64,000 nucleotides of DNA from Psoroptes ovis (lineage: Eukaryota > Arthropoda > Arachnida > Sarcoptiformes > Psoroptidae), in contig PQWQ01000004.1 of the NCBI GenBank assembly GCA_002943765.1, forward strand, positions 2,356,001-2,420,000, written 5' to 3'. Positions 1-13,600 of this stretch are shown here, piece after piece. The number at the start of each line of letters is the position of its first letter. The first letter of the stretch is position 1. Made by a program: the position numbers and the translations under genes. The notes under the pieces are model-generated. The model worked only from the letters and a program-made list of their open reading frames with translations. It was not told the DNA's origin and searched no databases.

Positions 1-91
1 AATTAAAATAATTATTTAAAATTATACAACATTTGGTCTGGTTTTGTTTTGCTGGCAGCCATTTAATCATTTGACTCAGTTGTCGATCATG

Positions 92-3000
92 TTATTGAAT
101 GTATTTGATTGTGACTAGAAAAAATTGGAGAAAAAACTTGCAGCACCAGATGCTGCTTGTTGCGCAGCCTATTTGTTTAAATCGAAATCAAATAGATAAA
201 AATAATCATTAATTAATTATGTTTAATTAATGAAATTTTTTCAGCACAACTTACACTTGGTTGTGATGGTCTTGGCTGTTGTTGTTGCTGTTGTGATGAT
301 GGTGGTCTTGGACCTTGCGGTCTTTGTTGTTGTTGCGGCTGCTGCATTGGCGGTCTCGGACCTTGTGGCCGCTGTTGTTGTTGTTGAGGTGGTGGACCTT
401 GAGGTCTTTGTTGTGGTGGACCTTGTGGCCGCTGCTGTTGTTGCGGTTGTTGTCCAGGTGATTTTGGCCCTTGCTGTTGTGGTTGTTGTGGTGTTTGCTG
501 TTGTGAAGGACCAGATTGTTTTTGCTGTTGTGGTGATGGCTGTTGTTGTGGCTGCTTTGTCGTTTGTGTTGGACCTTTTGGTGGTTGTTGCTGTTGTTGA
601 GGCAGTTTTGCATTTGCTGATTGTGCTGATGGTGGACCTTGAGATTGTTTTGGAACTTGTGATGCTGATGCTGCCGCTGCTTGTTGTTGGGCTGCTGTGG
701 TTGCTTTTAATTGCCTGAAATCAATGAATTTTTTTTTTTTTTTTTTTTGAAAAATTAGTAATCAATCAATAATTATCTTAAAAAGACAAAAACTAACTGT
801 TGTAAATCTTGTATTTGTTTATTTAATGCAAATTTTTCCTCTTCCATTGTTGACATTATTTTCAATATTCTTTCCAATTCTGTTTGTATTATTTTAGCTT
901 CTTCCCGGCTTTTACGTAATTCTTGTTCTAATTTTTGTTTCTCTTTTTCTAAATCAACACAACGTTTTCTTAATTTATCAATTTCAATTTGTTGTTGTTG
1001 TATTTGTTTTGTTTTCATTTCAACTTCAGCTGCTGTTTGTTGTGCATTATTATTATCAACATTAGCATTATTAGCACTTTGTGCTTGTTTCAATGCTTGC
1101 TGTAATTGTATTTCTAATTGATCAACATCAGCTTGCCGTTTTTTCATTAATTGTTCACGTTCGGCTAATATTTTATGTTGTTCATCTAATTTTTTCTGCA
1201 CAGCATCCAAATCTGATTGTGATTGTGTTATATTTTGTTGTTGTTGTTGTTGCTGTTGTTGTAATTTTGATTTCATTTGACTTGCATCTTGTTTCAATGT
1301 TTGTATTTCTTTCTGTAATTTTCAATGAAAAAAAATCGAGATTAAAATTTATTATTCTCGTTTAATCAATCAAAACTGTCAATAAATGAATAAAACATCA
1401 TACCTCACGTTGACTTAATTCATTCACTAATTTTTCCAATTGATTTTGGAAACGTTCACGTTCAACTTCAAAACTTTTCCGTTCATTTTGTGTACGTTCC
1501 AATTGTTTACGTAATTGATCAGCTTCTTGTGTCCATTTTTTATTCTCTGAACGTTGTCGTTCTAATTCTGCACGTAAACGATTCACTTCATCAGTTAGCT
1601 TTTGTTGCTGTTGTTGTACACCTTGTTGATTTGCACCTTGCTGCTTTTGTAATTGTTGTATTTGATTTTTTAATTCTTCATTCAATTTTTGTATTGCTTC
1701 TAATTGTTGCTGATTTTGTTGTTGTTGTTGCTGCTGTTGTTGCTGCTGTTGAGGTTGTTGCGGTTGCTGTTGTTGTTGCTGTTTAGATTCTTGCAATTGT
1801 TCTTGCAATTTATGAATGGCCGATAAGGATTTCTCCAATTTTTGTTTCAATTCTTTATTTTCATTTTCACATTGTTTCAGCTGTTTATCCAGCTTAACTA
1901 TTTCTTGCTGTAATCGTTGTATCATTTGTTCTTGTTGTAGTATTTTTTCATTTGCTTGTTGTTGTTGTTGCTGCGATTGTTGCTGTTGTTGTTGAGCACC
2001 TGCTACACCACCACCGGTCGCTGATGTTTGCTGCAATAATGTTGATTGTTGTTGTTCTTGTTGTGATTTAACAACTTTTTCATAAACATTTGATAATTCA
2101 TCCAATTCATAACGTAAACGATCACGTTCATCCAAACATTTTTTCATTTCTTGATCAGAATGATCTAATTTTTTCAACAATTTTTTCATTTCATCTTGTA
2201 ATTGTTGTACTTTTTGTTGTTGTTGTTCAATTATTTTTTGTTGTTGTTGTATTTGTTGCTGATGTTGTTGTGACTGTTGTGATTGCTGTTGCTGTCCTTG
2301 CATTTGTTGCAGCGATTTTTCTTTATCAGTCAATGCTTGTTGTAATTTTTCAATAAACGTATGTAATTCACTAGTATCTTGTTTCAGGCTTTCAATTTCC
2401 ATTTGTAAACGTTGATTTTCACCATTTGTTTTTTGTAAATCAGTTTCAGCTTTGGTTAAATGTTGTTTCAATTTATTGATTTCATTTTGATATTTTTGTT
2501 GTAATTCTTGTTGTTGTTGCTGCAGCTGTTGTTGTTGTGATTCTGCCATTTGTTGTTGTGATTTTTGTTTAGGTTCCGATTGCAATTGTGTTACCGATTG
2601 TTGTTTAGTGATCGAATCTTGTTTCTGTAATCTTAATTGCATTTGCTTCAATTCGACTACCAATTGATCACGTTCTTTGGTTATTTTTTGTAATTCTATT
2701 TGATTACGTTCCATTTTGTCTCTTATTTTCTCGAATTCAATCATTGCTTTTTCAATTTCTGCTTTTTGTTTTTCTTCCAATGTTTTATTACGTTCTAAAC
2801 GCATTCTGGATGCATCTAATTCACGTTTCAATGCTTCAACATCTAATTCTTGTTGTTGTCGTAATTCTTGCAGCCGCTGCAATTCACTACGTGCATTTTC
2901 ATAACGTTCACGTGTTTTTTCTAGTTCAACATATAATGCTTTGATTTCTTGTGCTTGTGCTTCAAGCTGTTGTGTAGACATACGTTCCATACGATTTCGC

Positions 3001-6000
3001 TCTAAATCAGCTTGTAATCGCTGTGATTCTTTGAAGAAACGTTCCTTCTCACTAAGACAACGATCAAAATCAATTTTCATCTTTTCCAAACGATCTTTAT
3101 ATTTTTCCAATTCTAGATTGGTTTTGTCAAATGTTGTTTGATATTTATTTGCTTGTGATTGAACACGTTCCAGTTCTGCTTGTAATGTTTCTTTTTCCAT
3201 TATGATTCTTTCTTTTTCAGTTTGTACTTTGCGCAATTCTGCTATTGATTTCTCAGATTTTTCATACAATTTTTCCAATTCAATATGCAAACGTTGTATT
3301 TCTTCTTGTGTTTTTTCATGAGTTGACATTGTCGATTGACGTTGATTATGTATACGTTCCAATTCATGAGCCATACGATCACAATCAGTTTGATATTTAT
3401 CTTTGTCCATTTGTAAACGTCTGATGTCACTTTGTGATTTCTCATAACGTTCGCGCAACACTTCACAATCCATCAATGCTTTTTCTAATTCTGTACGCAA
3501 TTTTTCTTCACAATCTTTGCATTTGATTAATTTCGAATTAGTACGTGCATAAATATCTTGTAAACCTTCAAATTCTTTTTGTGCACGTTTTTGATCTTCT
3601 TTAGCTTTTGTTGCAATCGTTTGTGCTTTTTCCAGCTCAATCTGCAAACGCTCCATTTCGGTTTGATTTTGATCCATTTTAGCTTGCATCTTAACAAATT
3701 CAGCTTGTGTTCTATCAATTTTTTCTAATAATACTTCATTTTCTACACGAACTATTTCACGATCTTCTTGTAATTTTTGCATTTGTAATGACATTTTTTC
3801 CATTTTTTCTCTGATTGTTCGTACTTCAGAATCTCTTTGTTCATGTTCATGTTTATTTTTATCAATCAATTTTTGTGCTTTTTCATAACGTTCTCGTAAT
3901 ACTTCAATATCAGCTTGGAAATTTTCTTTTTCCTTATGCAATTTGATCATTTGTTGTCGTTGCTGTTCCAATCTTTCTTTCATACATTCCAATTCTTGTT
4001 GTAACATTTCTTTATCTTTTTGATGATTTCTCATTTGTTGTTGTTGTCGTTCTAATCGTTCTTTCGATTTATCCACTTCAACCATTGCTTGTTCACGTTC
4101 TATTTGTAATCGTTGCATTTGTTCACGTAATTGTTGAATTTGTTGCTGTAATTGATCAATTTCTGCTTGATATCTTTCTTTTTCAGGCTGTACTTTACGC
4201 ATTTCAGCTTGTAGCTTCTCGAATTTTTCATGCAAATGATCAAAATCTACTTGAACTTTATCCAATGCGATTTGCGCTTTTTCAGCTTTCATTTGTTCTT
4301 TAACCAATTGCGAATGTAACCTTTCGACTTCTTGTCGGGCTTTCTCTACGTCTGCCAATGCCGATTCTTTCTCGATCTGTGCACGTGTTACCGTTGATTG
4401 TACACGTTCGTATTCTTCTTGTAGGTTTTCTCGTTCTGTCAGTGCATTCTCTAGCTTTGCTTTTAAACGATAAATTTCTCCTTGTGAACGTTCTAATTTT
4501 TCTTGTTGTTGTTCAACTTCAGCACGTGATCGATCTTGATCAGCTTGATTCATTCGTAATTCAGCCTGTGCTCGCCTTAATTCTTGTTGTGTTTTTTCAA
4601 ATTTTTCATTTAAACGTTCAATTTCTTCAGCTGATTTTATTGATGCTGCACTAAAATATCCGCTTGTTTTGGAACCAGTAGCCAATTCACGTTCACGATC
4701 CCATTCACGTGGTTCAGCAAAACGAGATGAATCTCTTTCCCAATGACCAGTTGCACCGGCAGTGCTTGCACCAGCACCAGTTGCTGCATGTTCTTTTAAT
4801 CGTTCCAATTGTTCACGACAACGATCATTTTCCAATATTAAACGTGCATTCTCACTTTTTAATCGATCCATTTCAGTTTGCATACGCCATGATTCAGTCT
4901 GTAATTTATCTAATTCAGCTTTACATTTGCCTAATTCTGATTGTGAATTTTCTAATTTAACTTCAACACGATCTTTTTCCGATAGACTTTTCTCTAAACG
5001 AATTTGCATTTTTTCTAAATCATTTTCGAATGAATGAAATTTCATTTTAAATTCAGCAATTTGTCTTTCATGAATATCTCTTTCTTCATTTAGTTCTTGT
5101 TCAGCTCTATCACGTTGTTCACGTAAATTCGATATCTGTTTATCTTTATCACTGATTGCATCTTCCAAATTGGTCAATGCACCTTCCGATGTTGTATGAT
5201 GTGTTTGTATTGCATTCAATCTTGCACGACAAATATCAATTTGACTGTCTTTTTCTTTCAATAATTCCTCGAGATTTTCAATCTAAATAATCGATGACAT
5301 TGATTGAGAGAAAAAAAACAAATGAGATAAATCAAATCAATTTTTTCAAACAACAAAACAAACTAACCTTTCGTTGTAAAACATTAATTTTACGATCTTT
5401 AATTTCAATATGTTCTCGTAATTCTTGTATTTCTTGATTCATTTGTTTACGATCTTGTGAAGTCATCATTGTTTGATGTGTTTTCTTTTCGATTAATTTA
5501 TTTTTCTCATCTAAACGTGAACGTAATTCTTCAATCTATTATGAATGAATGAATGAATGAAATTTGAAAATTTAAATATTATTAAACAATATTAAAATAT
5601 ATCAATGATAGTGTATTACTTACATCAGCTTGTAACATTCCATAATGTTCTTCTTTAGCTACCAATGATTCTTTCAACACTGATATATGCCTTTGATAAT
5701 CTTGATGTTGTTCTTCTAATGTTTTCATTTTAGCACCTAATGCCAATATTTCTTGATCACGTTTTGATAATTCTAATTTTAATTCTTGATTCTATAAAAT
5801 TGAATCGTAATTAATAGAAAAATACCAAATATGAATATGATTATTGTCATTTGACAATCATAACAGATTATAATAATAGCAATTACCTTTAATATTTCTT
5901 TTTCTTTTGTTTCTAATACATTTTCTAAATGTCTTAATCTAGTTTCAAGCTCAATATTTCTTGTTCGTAAACGTTCATATTCGATACGTTCTTCTTCCAT

Positions 6001-7656
6001 TATTTTCGAGCTATAACCTTTTGATTGCATCATGTCCATTAATTTTTTTATCGATTCATCTCTGGCAGCTAATGTTTGTTTTTGTGTTTCGATACGTAAT
6101 TCCAATTCCTAAAAAAAATTTGTGGAAAATAAAGATTAAAAATTATTAATTTCATCAACTTTGTATCAAGCACTAGATGACAATACTATCAATCACACAA
6201 TTCTAGTGTGATAGCCTTCAAGGAAAATATATATTTCTTCAAATAAAACAAATATTTACCTTATTAGTTTCTCGAAGTAAATAAATTTCCTTTGACATGT
6301 GTTCTTTTTCCATATAAATTGTGTCCAAATGTTGTTGTATATCGTGTTCTGGATTACGCATATTTGCGATTCTTAATTCTTCTTCCAATTGTCTAATCAA
6401 TGCCGATTGTTTCTTCGATTATTATTGATTGAAATAAAAAGAAAAAATTCGAACATAAATCATATACAGCAAAAACTATTGGCTGAAATAAATACCTGAT
6501 TTTCGGAACGTAATATTTTAAGTTGATCATTGATCAAGGCATATTTGGCTGCTTCTTCTTTGCGTAATGCACGTTCTTTTTTCAATTCAGGACTCCAAAA
6601 TGTTTTTATACTGTGCATACAGGATGCTAATTTTTGTGTGGTCGCATCTAATTCTCGTTTAACATGATTATATTGGATTTGTAAATCATTTAATCGTGCC
6701 TGTAATTCCATTATGAATTGATCGTTTGTTGCTGATAAACGTCCACTGGTAGGTGGTAGACCAGTACCTGCTGGTCCATAAGGCATTTGACCAATACCAG
6801 TAGTTCCGCCAATATTATGTAATCGCCCAGTAGTCGGATTCATTAATGGATCTCTTCCATAACCAATGGGATCGTCTAACAACAATGGATCACGTCCATA
6901 TGGTCCTGTTCCTCCATGTACAGCCAATGGATCATCACGTGGATAAAGGGCACGATCTAAAGAGCGATCACGTTGTCTCAATGATCGGACTGCGTCAACG
7001 CCAGCCATTCTGTCGAATGATCGATCTCGATAACCAGGTTCACGTTCTATGGAATGATAACTTCGCAATGGTGCTCGGCGAGTACCGGCCATTCCACGGT
7101 GCATTCCTCGGCCACCCATGCCACCCATCATGCCTGGGCTACCTGGATCATCGTAGTAACCCGGAAAACTGTGTCCGTAAGCTGATGAGGTACTTAATGA
7201 TTGTGGTAAATGCTCAGTCGGTAATGTTAATGGAGAATTATTATGAGATCTTGAAACACCATATGGAAGACGACCACCTCCAGCACCTGCCATTCCGACA
7301 CCACTTCTGTGTCTTGATGTTGGAGACATCAAACCACGTGATCCGAAACCAATCGGCGATACACGTGCTGATGGCGGTTGAGACATTGAATTCATTGCAT
7401 AAGTCGGTTTTGATGGCGAACCACCAGCACCAAATGGTTGAACATCACCCATCGAACGTCTTAATGAACGTGTACGTACACCAGTGTTGGCCATACCGGC
7501 TGGACCCATACCAACACCACCATATGCACCGTGTTGTGATACACCAGCCATTGGTGGACCAGCAGTACCGACTGGACCACCAGTCAATGGATCAACCATA
7601 TTACCGGCAACTTGACCGCCATGTAAACCAGCTGTTGTTGTACCAGCTCCATACAT
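92..7656 (-). CDS. brp: Bruchpilot / ELKS-CAST-ERC active-zone scaffold, complete, 9 exons
   Basis: Presynaptic active-zone scaffold that organises release sites and calcium channels and, in flies, tethers synaptic vesicles (family knowledge). Exons on the minus strand: 7656-6496, 6412-6260, 6108-5887, 5791-5624, 5535-5368, 5282-1404, 1312-798, 714-255, 169-92. All junctions are GT/AG and the sum is 6804 nt, about 2267 aa, in one frame. Residues 1-305 are Gly/Ser/Arg-rich. The ELKS hallmark SIKTFWSPELKKERALRKEE starts at residue 349, and RIETQKQTLAARDESIKKL follows at the start of exon 3. Exons 4-5 keep ISVLKESLVAKE and KDRKINVLQRK. Exon 6 alone encodes 1293 residues of coiled coil. Exon 8 is a Gln/Pro tail with RPQGP repeats and exon 9 ends ASFFSNFFLVTIKYIQ. 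The ATG at 7656 opens MYGAG, like the MYG start of vertebrate ERC proteins. It is longer than fly Brp (about 1740 aa). An upstream 5' UTR exon is possible. Confidence 0.93.
255..714 (-). other. brp: Gln/Pro-rich C-terminal exon of brp with RPQGP repeats
   Basis: Exon 8 of brp joins exon 7 in phase 2 (CA|G) and ends at a GTAAGT donor in phase 0. Its about 153 residues are an Ala/Ser stretch followed by a Gln/Pro region in which RPQGP occurs four times near the end (plus positions about 280-450). Low complexity of this kind is usual for the C-terminal tail of arthropod Bruchpilot, the part nearest the synaptic vesicles in flies. Confidence 0.8.
1404..5282 (-). other. brp: Single 3.9-kb coiled-coil exon of brp
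   Basis: Exon 6 of brp encodes residues about 625-1917 with no internal intron, while the five exons before it are far smaller apart from exon 1. The protein is heptad-like throughout, rich in E, K, Q, R and L, with many related blocks of the type LERxQxELxKxQ. Long Gln runs lie near its 3' end (plus positions about 1700-2300). Acceptor AG at 5284-5283, donor GT at 1403-1402. Antisense reading frames over it are composition shadows. Confidence 0.85.
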
Positions 7657-10600
7657 TTTTCAAAATATACTAATCAATAATTTTTTTATAATTTTTTTTT
7701 TGTATTTTATAAATTTTCTATGAAGAATTGACAATAGTATTTTGTTACAGTTTTAAAATATTCTAATTGATTATTGTTATTATTGAAATTTAATTTAAAA
7801 TTTATGGACAAATGTTTAGGAGAGAGTAAAATTCAGATCATCTGTTTTTCAAAAAGAAAAAAAAAATATATATATCTCACAAATATTCGGTAAAATCATA
7901 AATCAAATCAAACAAACAACAAATCATTCATTTCATTATTGTTTTTGGTTCATTTGTTTGGCAGTCAACAACAACAAAAGATTAAAGCAAATTATTCAAT
8001 ATTGTTATTGTAATTATTATTACTGTCAATTTGGATGATATTTGTTTTTAAAAAATAATAATGATTCAATGATATTCTAATTGAAATAATGATTGAACAA
8101 TGAAAAATTGAAAAAAAAATGTAATGATAATATTTTATTCGATGTTAATGATGATGATGATGATGATGGCAGTGATATGAAAAATTTACCGAAGAAAAAA
8201 CAAAAGAAAATCGAAAATAATAAAGGGATTTTTATAATGATTTAAGATTTAATCAACGACAATAATTTGATAATTTTTTTTGAAATAAATACAATGTAAG
8301 AATCAATGCGATTGTTATTTGGTTATGTGGTTACTGGTGAATGATTTTGATTTGGTTATTTATTTACAAAACATTGTATACATTGACACACACATATGAA
8401 TACATAGACAAACGTGTATTTTTTTAAATCAGAGTTTTATTTGACTAACACCTGCAAATACAAATAAATATTTGAGAATATTCTGGTTGAAGAAGAGAAT
8501 AAATAAAAAAATTTGATAATAATTAGAATAAATAAATGAATAAATATAAATAAGTAATAATTGATATATTAATACAAATATATGAGTGTCATTGTTTTTA
8601 TTTTTAGATCAAATACAGTAATAATAAAGAATAGATCAAATGAAATGAGAAAATTCTTCTATGTGTGTATGAATTCATTTTTTCGTTTATTTCTTAGTTA
8701 CATAAAAATCGATTTGTATCATTATTATTGTCATTCATTATTATTATTATTATTATCATTGTTCAATATCATTGATGATAGCATTCAATTAATGAATGAA
8801 TGAATACAGAGTGAAATGATATGTATCATTTCTCATATATACATTTTCTTTCGTTTTGATCGATCATTCATTAATTGATTGATTGATTTTATTTCATGAG
8901 AAAAGAAAATGCACATACTGTATTGTTTATCTCATATATCTCATATGGTATATTTCATCTATTTCAACTCTATTCTCATATGACAGATGACAATTGTCAT
9001 TGTAATAAATAATCAATGAACAATGATAATAATAATTAAAATCAATATTCAAATATTTTTAAAATTTCATATTTTTATTGTGTGATTCAATGAGAAATGA
9101 AATTCAACGATTTTTGAATTCAATTTTCAATTCTAAATTGAAATGAAAAAATTTGTCTAAAAAATCTTATTTCAATTGTTATTTAGATTTATGTTTTTGC
9201 ACTGAAAAATTGTTTTTTTTTCTCTGTAAAATCAAAAATCACATTAACTTACATTGATATTCTATGCTTATCAAACTTTTATTATTATTAGTTATACTTC
9301 ATTATTATCGATTGATGATCGCGAATAATTATTTTTGTTGTTTAGATTTTTATTTTAAATAAAAATCATGCACTTTCGCTCCATAATTTTGAAAACATTT
9401 TTTATTCTTATTTTCTCTCGTTATTTTTGGTTGATTTTCAAGATGATCATTGAATAAGCTGCAATTTTGTCTTTGATGATGGAATTTTTTTTGTGAGAAT
9501 AAGAAGAATCATTGAGAAATATTTCTTTGAATTATTCGAGGAGAATTCTCAACAAACTCATGATGAATGGATGATAATTAATGATTGCATTCTATTTTAT
9601 TTTTCGAAGAAAACAATCTTAACATTCATGAATCAATTGATTGGCAATTATCAATTTTGCATTCTTTGTTGCCTGTATTTCAATAATTCAATATTTTTAT
9701 CATTATTTTTCATTCTTTCATCTGATATTTTGAATTTTTGCTGCATTTGATTCGGTGATATTTTTCAATAATATTCTTTCTTAAATTATTATTCTCATAT
9801 TTCTTATCTAATACATTTTCACATCAAGAAAAAAAACATTTCAACTTATTTATTCACATATTTACATTCAATTTTTTTTTCATTTCGTTGAAATTTCATT
9901 TCTCAAAATTATCATTTCGGATGTTTATCATCATTATTGCATTGTAGAATCATTGCATTGTCAAAAAATGAGAAACACTCGATACTTTACAAGCACAAAC
10001 CAACATACACACAAACACATTACATTCAAAGATACAAACATCAATAATAATGCTTACATATGAAAAAATTATTTCACATAAAAATGAAAAGTGGAAATAA
10101 ATAAATAACTGAACGAATTCAATTCAATTCAATAAAGAAAAAAAACGAGACGAAAATAAAATAAATAAAATCAAATGATAATGATTTAAAATATAGAATA
10201 TTATTATATAAGAATCAGATATCAAGAGAAATGAGAAAAAAATCCAAAAAGATGAATTTTTCATTTATTTTTTCACTTTACATTATTTGTCAGTGAACTA
10301 AATTCTATGTTTGATGATTAAAAATCATTGATTGTACAATATTGAATATATGTACGAGTCTTTGATTGTATATATTTGTATTGTGTGTGTTTGTTGGTAT
10401 CGTATATGAAAAATTTACTCATACACATTAATATAAAGATATGAATATACATTTGTATAGATATCATCAATAATAACGGTCGATATTGATGTTAGTTATA
10501 TGTAGTGATGAAGACCCTAGAAAATGAAAATAAAAATAAATTAAACCAAACACGACCCACAAATAAAAAAAAATTGGAATTTTTTTTTTCGTTTCGTTTT

Positions 10601-13600
10601 GCTCCAATAATGAATCAAATATAACAATGATAATAATAATAATAATAATGAAAATTGTTATTATAACAGTAAATATACATTAAATAAAATTCAAAATGTT
10701 CAATGTTAAATATAGAAAATTTCAAGAAAATATTATTATCATTATTATTATTATTATATCGAGAATTTCTATATGAGAACATGGAATCATATCATTATTG
10801 CGAGTGGAAAAACCGCTTTTATTTCAACTTGTTTCCAATTTTCAAGCAAATTTTTTCTATTCTGCTCTAAATCAAGTGAACAAGTGAAATAATAAGATGA
10901 GGAATTTACTGAATTGCACTTGCATACACATGAATTCATTTTTATATATAAATGTATCGATAAGTGTAAGGTAAAAATGTTATGAAATTGGGAATTTTTC
11001 TCTATTTTGTTTAATTCATTTCAATGATTCAATGGGAAAACACATAATTTTTTTTCAGAAAAGAATCTACTCACAATAGAACATGTAATTTGCAACCAAA
11101 ATGAAGCAATGACAGAATCCACGAATTACAAGGCGGCGGCACACGCCAGAATTAAGCGGTTATCGTTCCAGTATATATGCGATTATTGTTGATGGAATAA
11201 TTGTAAAGATAGGGAATTTCAAGATGAAATACGCATAAGCATTCACCAATATATTCGTATAAGTAAAATATATATATTTATATACATCAACAATAATGTT
11301 CATGGATCAAATCCCAAAAGATATCAACAATCAGTGAAAATCAAGCAAGTATATATGTAGGAATCATTGAAGCAGCTATTTTTGCCTTTATTTTTTTTTA
11401 ATTATTTAATTTTGTTCCAAAAAAATTCAAGCATTTTTCACATTATTTTTCATTCCATCTCATATTTTATATTTTGAATCATGTTACCATTGAAGCAAAT
11501 ATGAAATCCTAGAATAGACATATAATGTGTATTATATATGATATTTTATATGATATATTATTATTATTATTCGTTGAAATCAAGAAAAATACCGTACAAA
11601 TAATTATAATAATAATAATAATCAGAATAAAATGAACCACTGCTTTTGAATGGAATTTTGAAATTTTTTTTTACTTTGTTCTCCCTGTGACATTCGAAAG
11701 AAAAGGTTCAAGTGATTTTCATTTGATTTCATTCAAATTCAGGCTCAAATTCTTTCTGTAACATCATTGAGTAGAAAAAATTGGGTTATCAGTGCATGCG
11801 TTGAATGGATGGGTAAACGAGAAAATTTGAAAAAATAAATTCGGGAAAATTTGTTTGGTCTGAATATGTGCAATTTTACTTTCAATTTGTATTTGTATAC
11901 AATTCATATTGGGCCGCCAGATAATCAGTCAATGGCCAATAAACAAATTTTTCTTTACTCTTTTTGGTTCAATTATTGCTTCTACCTTTTTATTATTTGA
12001 TTCTGATTCTGATTTTTATTTCCATTTTTTTTCTGTGTGTCGACCTGTTAGAACAAATAATAATAATTTAGCTTATCACAGTAATGGTTAATAGTGTTTG
12101 TGTTGATGAAGATTTGGTACAAAAAAAAAAAAAAATAGTGGCGAAATATATTTTCTGTCCTTGAGATTCTATGTGCTCTGTTTGACGATGATACCCATCA
12201 ATTCTTGGGAATAGAAATTCTTTGAAAATTCATATATGAGATTCTTCTTGTGAATGTGTGTATGCGTGCATATACAGACTTATTCAACGAGAATGTATGA
12301 TGCTTCTATTTGGCAATATATAAAATATTTCGCAATATTAAATTGAATGCATAAATATATTTGGGTTTGATTTAAAAAGTCCCAAATGGTTGGCCTAAAA
12401 TAAAGTGAAAGTGAATCGAAATGAAAAAAATGGCACCCATTTCATTTTGAATTATTATTCGAGAAGAATAAAGAAAATGAAATCAACCAATTTGAAAATT
12501 AAAATGAAAAAAAAATCCCAAATAAATACAGTCAACCATAAGAAAACCAAATTGTATTTGTTGTAGCAATCGCATATATACCACCAATATTCTCCAATAC
12601 TCCAATAGCATTTCTGTGTGTATTAGTCTCCTCGATGTAACAAAATATTCCAAGGACATTTTTGTTGTTTTCTTATCAGAAATAATGGCCAAACAATCGA
12701 CAACAATGATTGAGAGGGTTGTGAGTGAAAGAACAAGAAGAAGAAGTAGAAAATATTCCAAAGGAAAAAATTGATGAAAATGTAGCGAGGTAAAATGAAA
12801 GAGGAAGGAGAAGGAGAAGGAGAAGATGGAGAAATTCTATATTCTCCAAAAGCATTCAATTCTGTGTCAGTGCTTGTATGAGTTTGTGTCAATATTTGCA
12901 ACAAAAGCATTGGTATATGCATGTATATATGGGTATAAATGCAAAAATGTACGAATGAATGGTTCAAAAGAGCGAAGAGAAAATGGATGAAAATTGCTGA
13001 AATCACATATAATCAAATACAAACAAACAAACAAACACAAGCAAACACACACAAATACAAATAAAATTAAAATTGAAAATGAAATTGAAATTGGACCAAA
13101 TTTAAAGCAAGTGTGGAGAAGAAAAGCAAAGCAAAACATTGAAAAACACTGAATATAAATGAATGAAATATGAAAAGATATTGAAAAATTTGAAATAATA
13201 CTGAATAAGCAAATAAACAGAAAATATAAATATAAATATAGATATTACATCATTGAAAATGATGAAATTTGAAATTAAAATTTTGAAATTAAATTCAATC
13301 TTACATCGTCAATTCTCTCTACCTTTGAATTGATCAGTCTGTCTCACTTTCGGGGAAATCGAGGTCAAAGGACACTATTTTTCAGAGTCTTTGATGGCAG
13401 AAAATTTTTCAAATTGTTTCGGAAATTGACATTTGACATCCAATTTTCTATGTTATCTATGGCTATCTTTTTTTTGGACAATCGAATGAATCGATGTTTG
13501 ATCAATAAGAAGTATGATTTCGAATCATTATTTTCCAATGAATTTTCTCGATAATCGTCAAGAAATTCGGGCGAAAATGAATCACTTGCAATGATTCAAT

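Noticed and set aside
230..718. Open frame on the plus strand opposite the brp tail (Val/Ala/Leu-rich)
   Set aside because: It is the complement of the CAA/CAG/CCA repeats of brp exon 8; valine and leucine runs are what antisense polyGln gives.
6846..7673. 275-codon plus-strand frame opposite brp exon 1
   Set aside because: His/Met/Gln-rich with no motif; the minus strand encodes the recognised brp N-terminus and ELKS signature.
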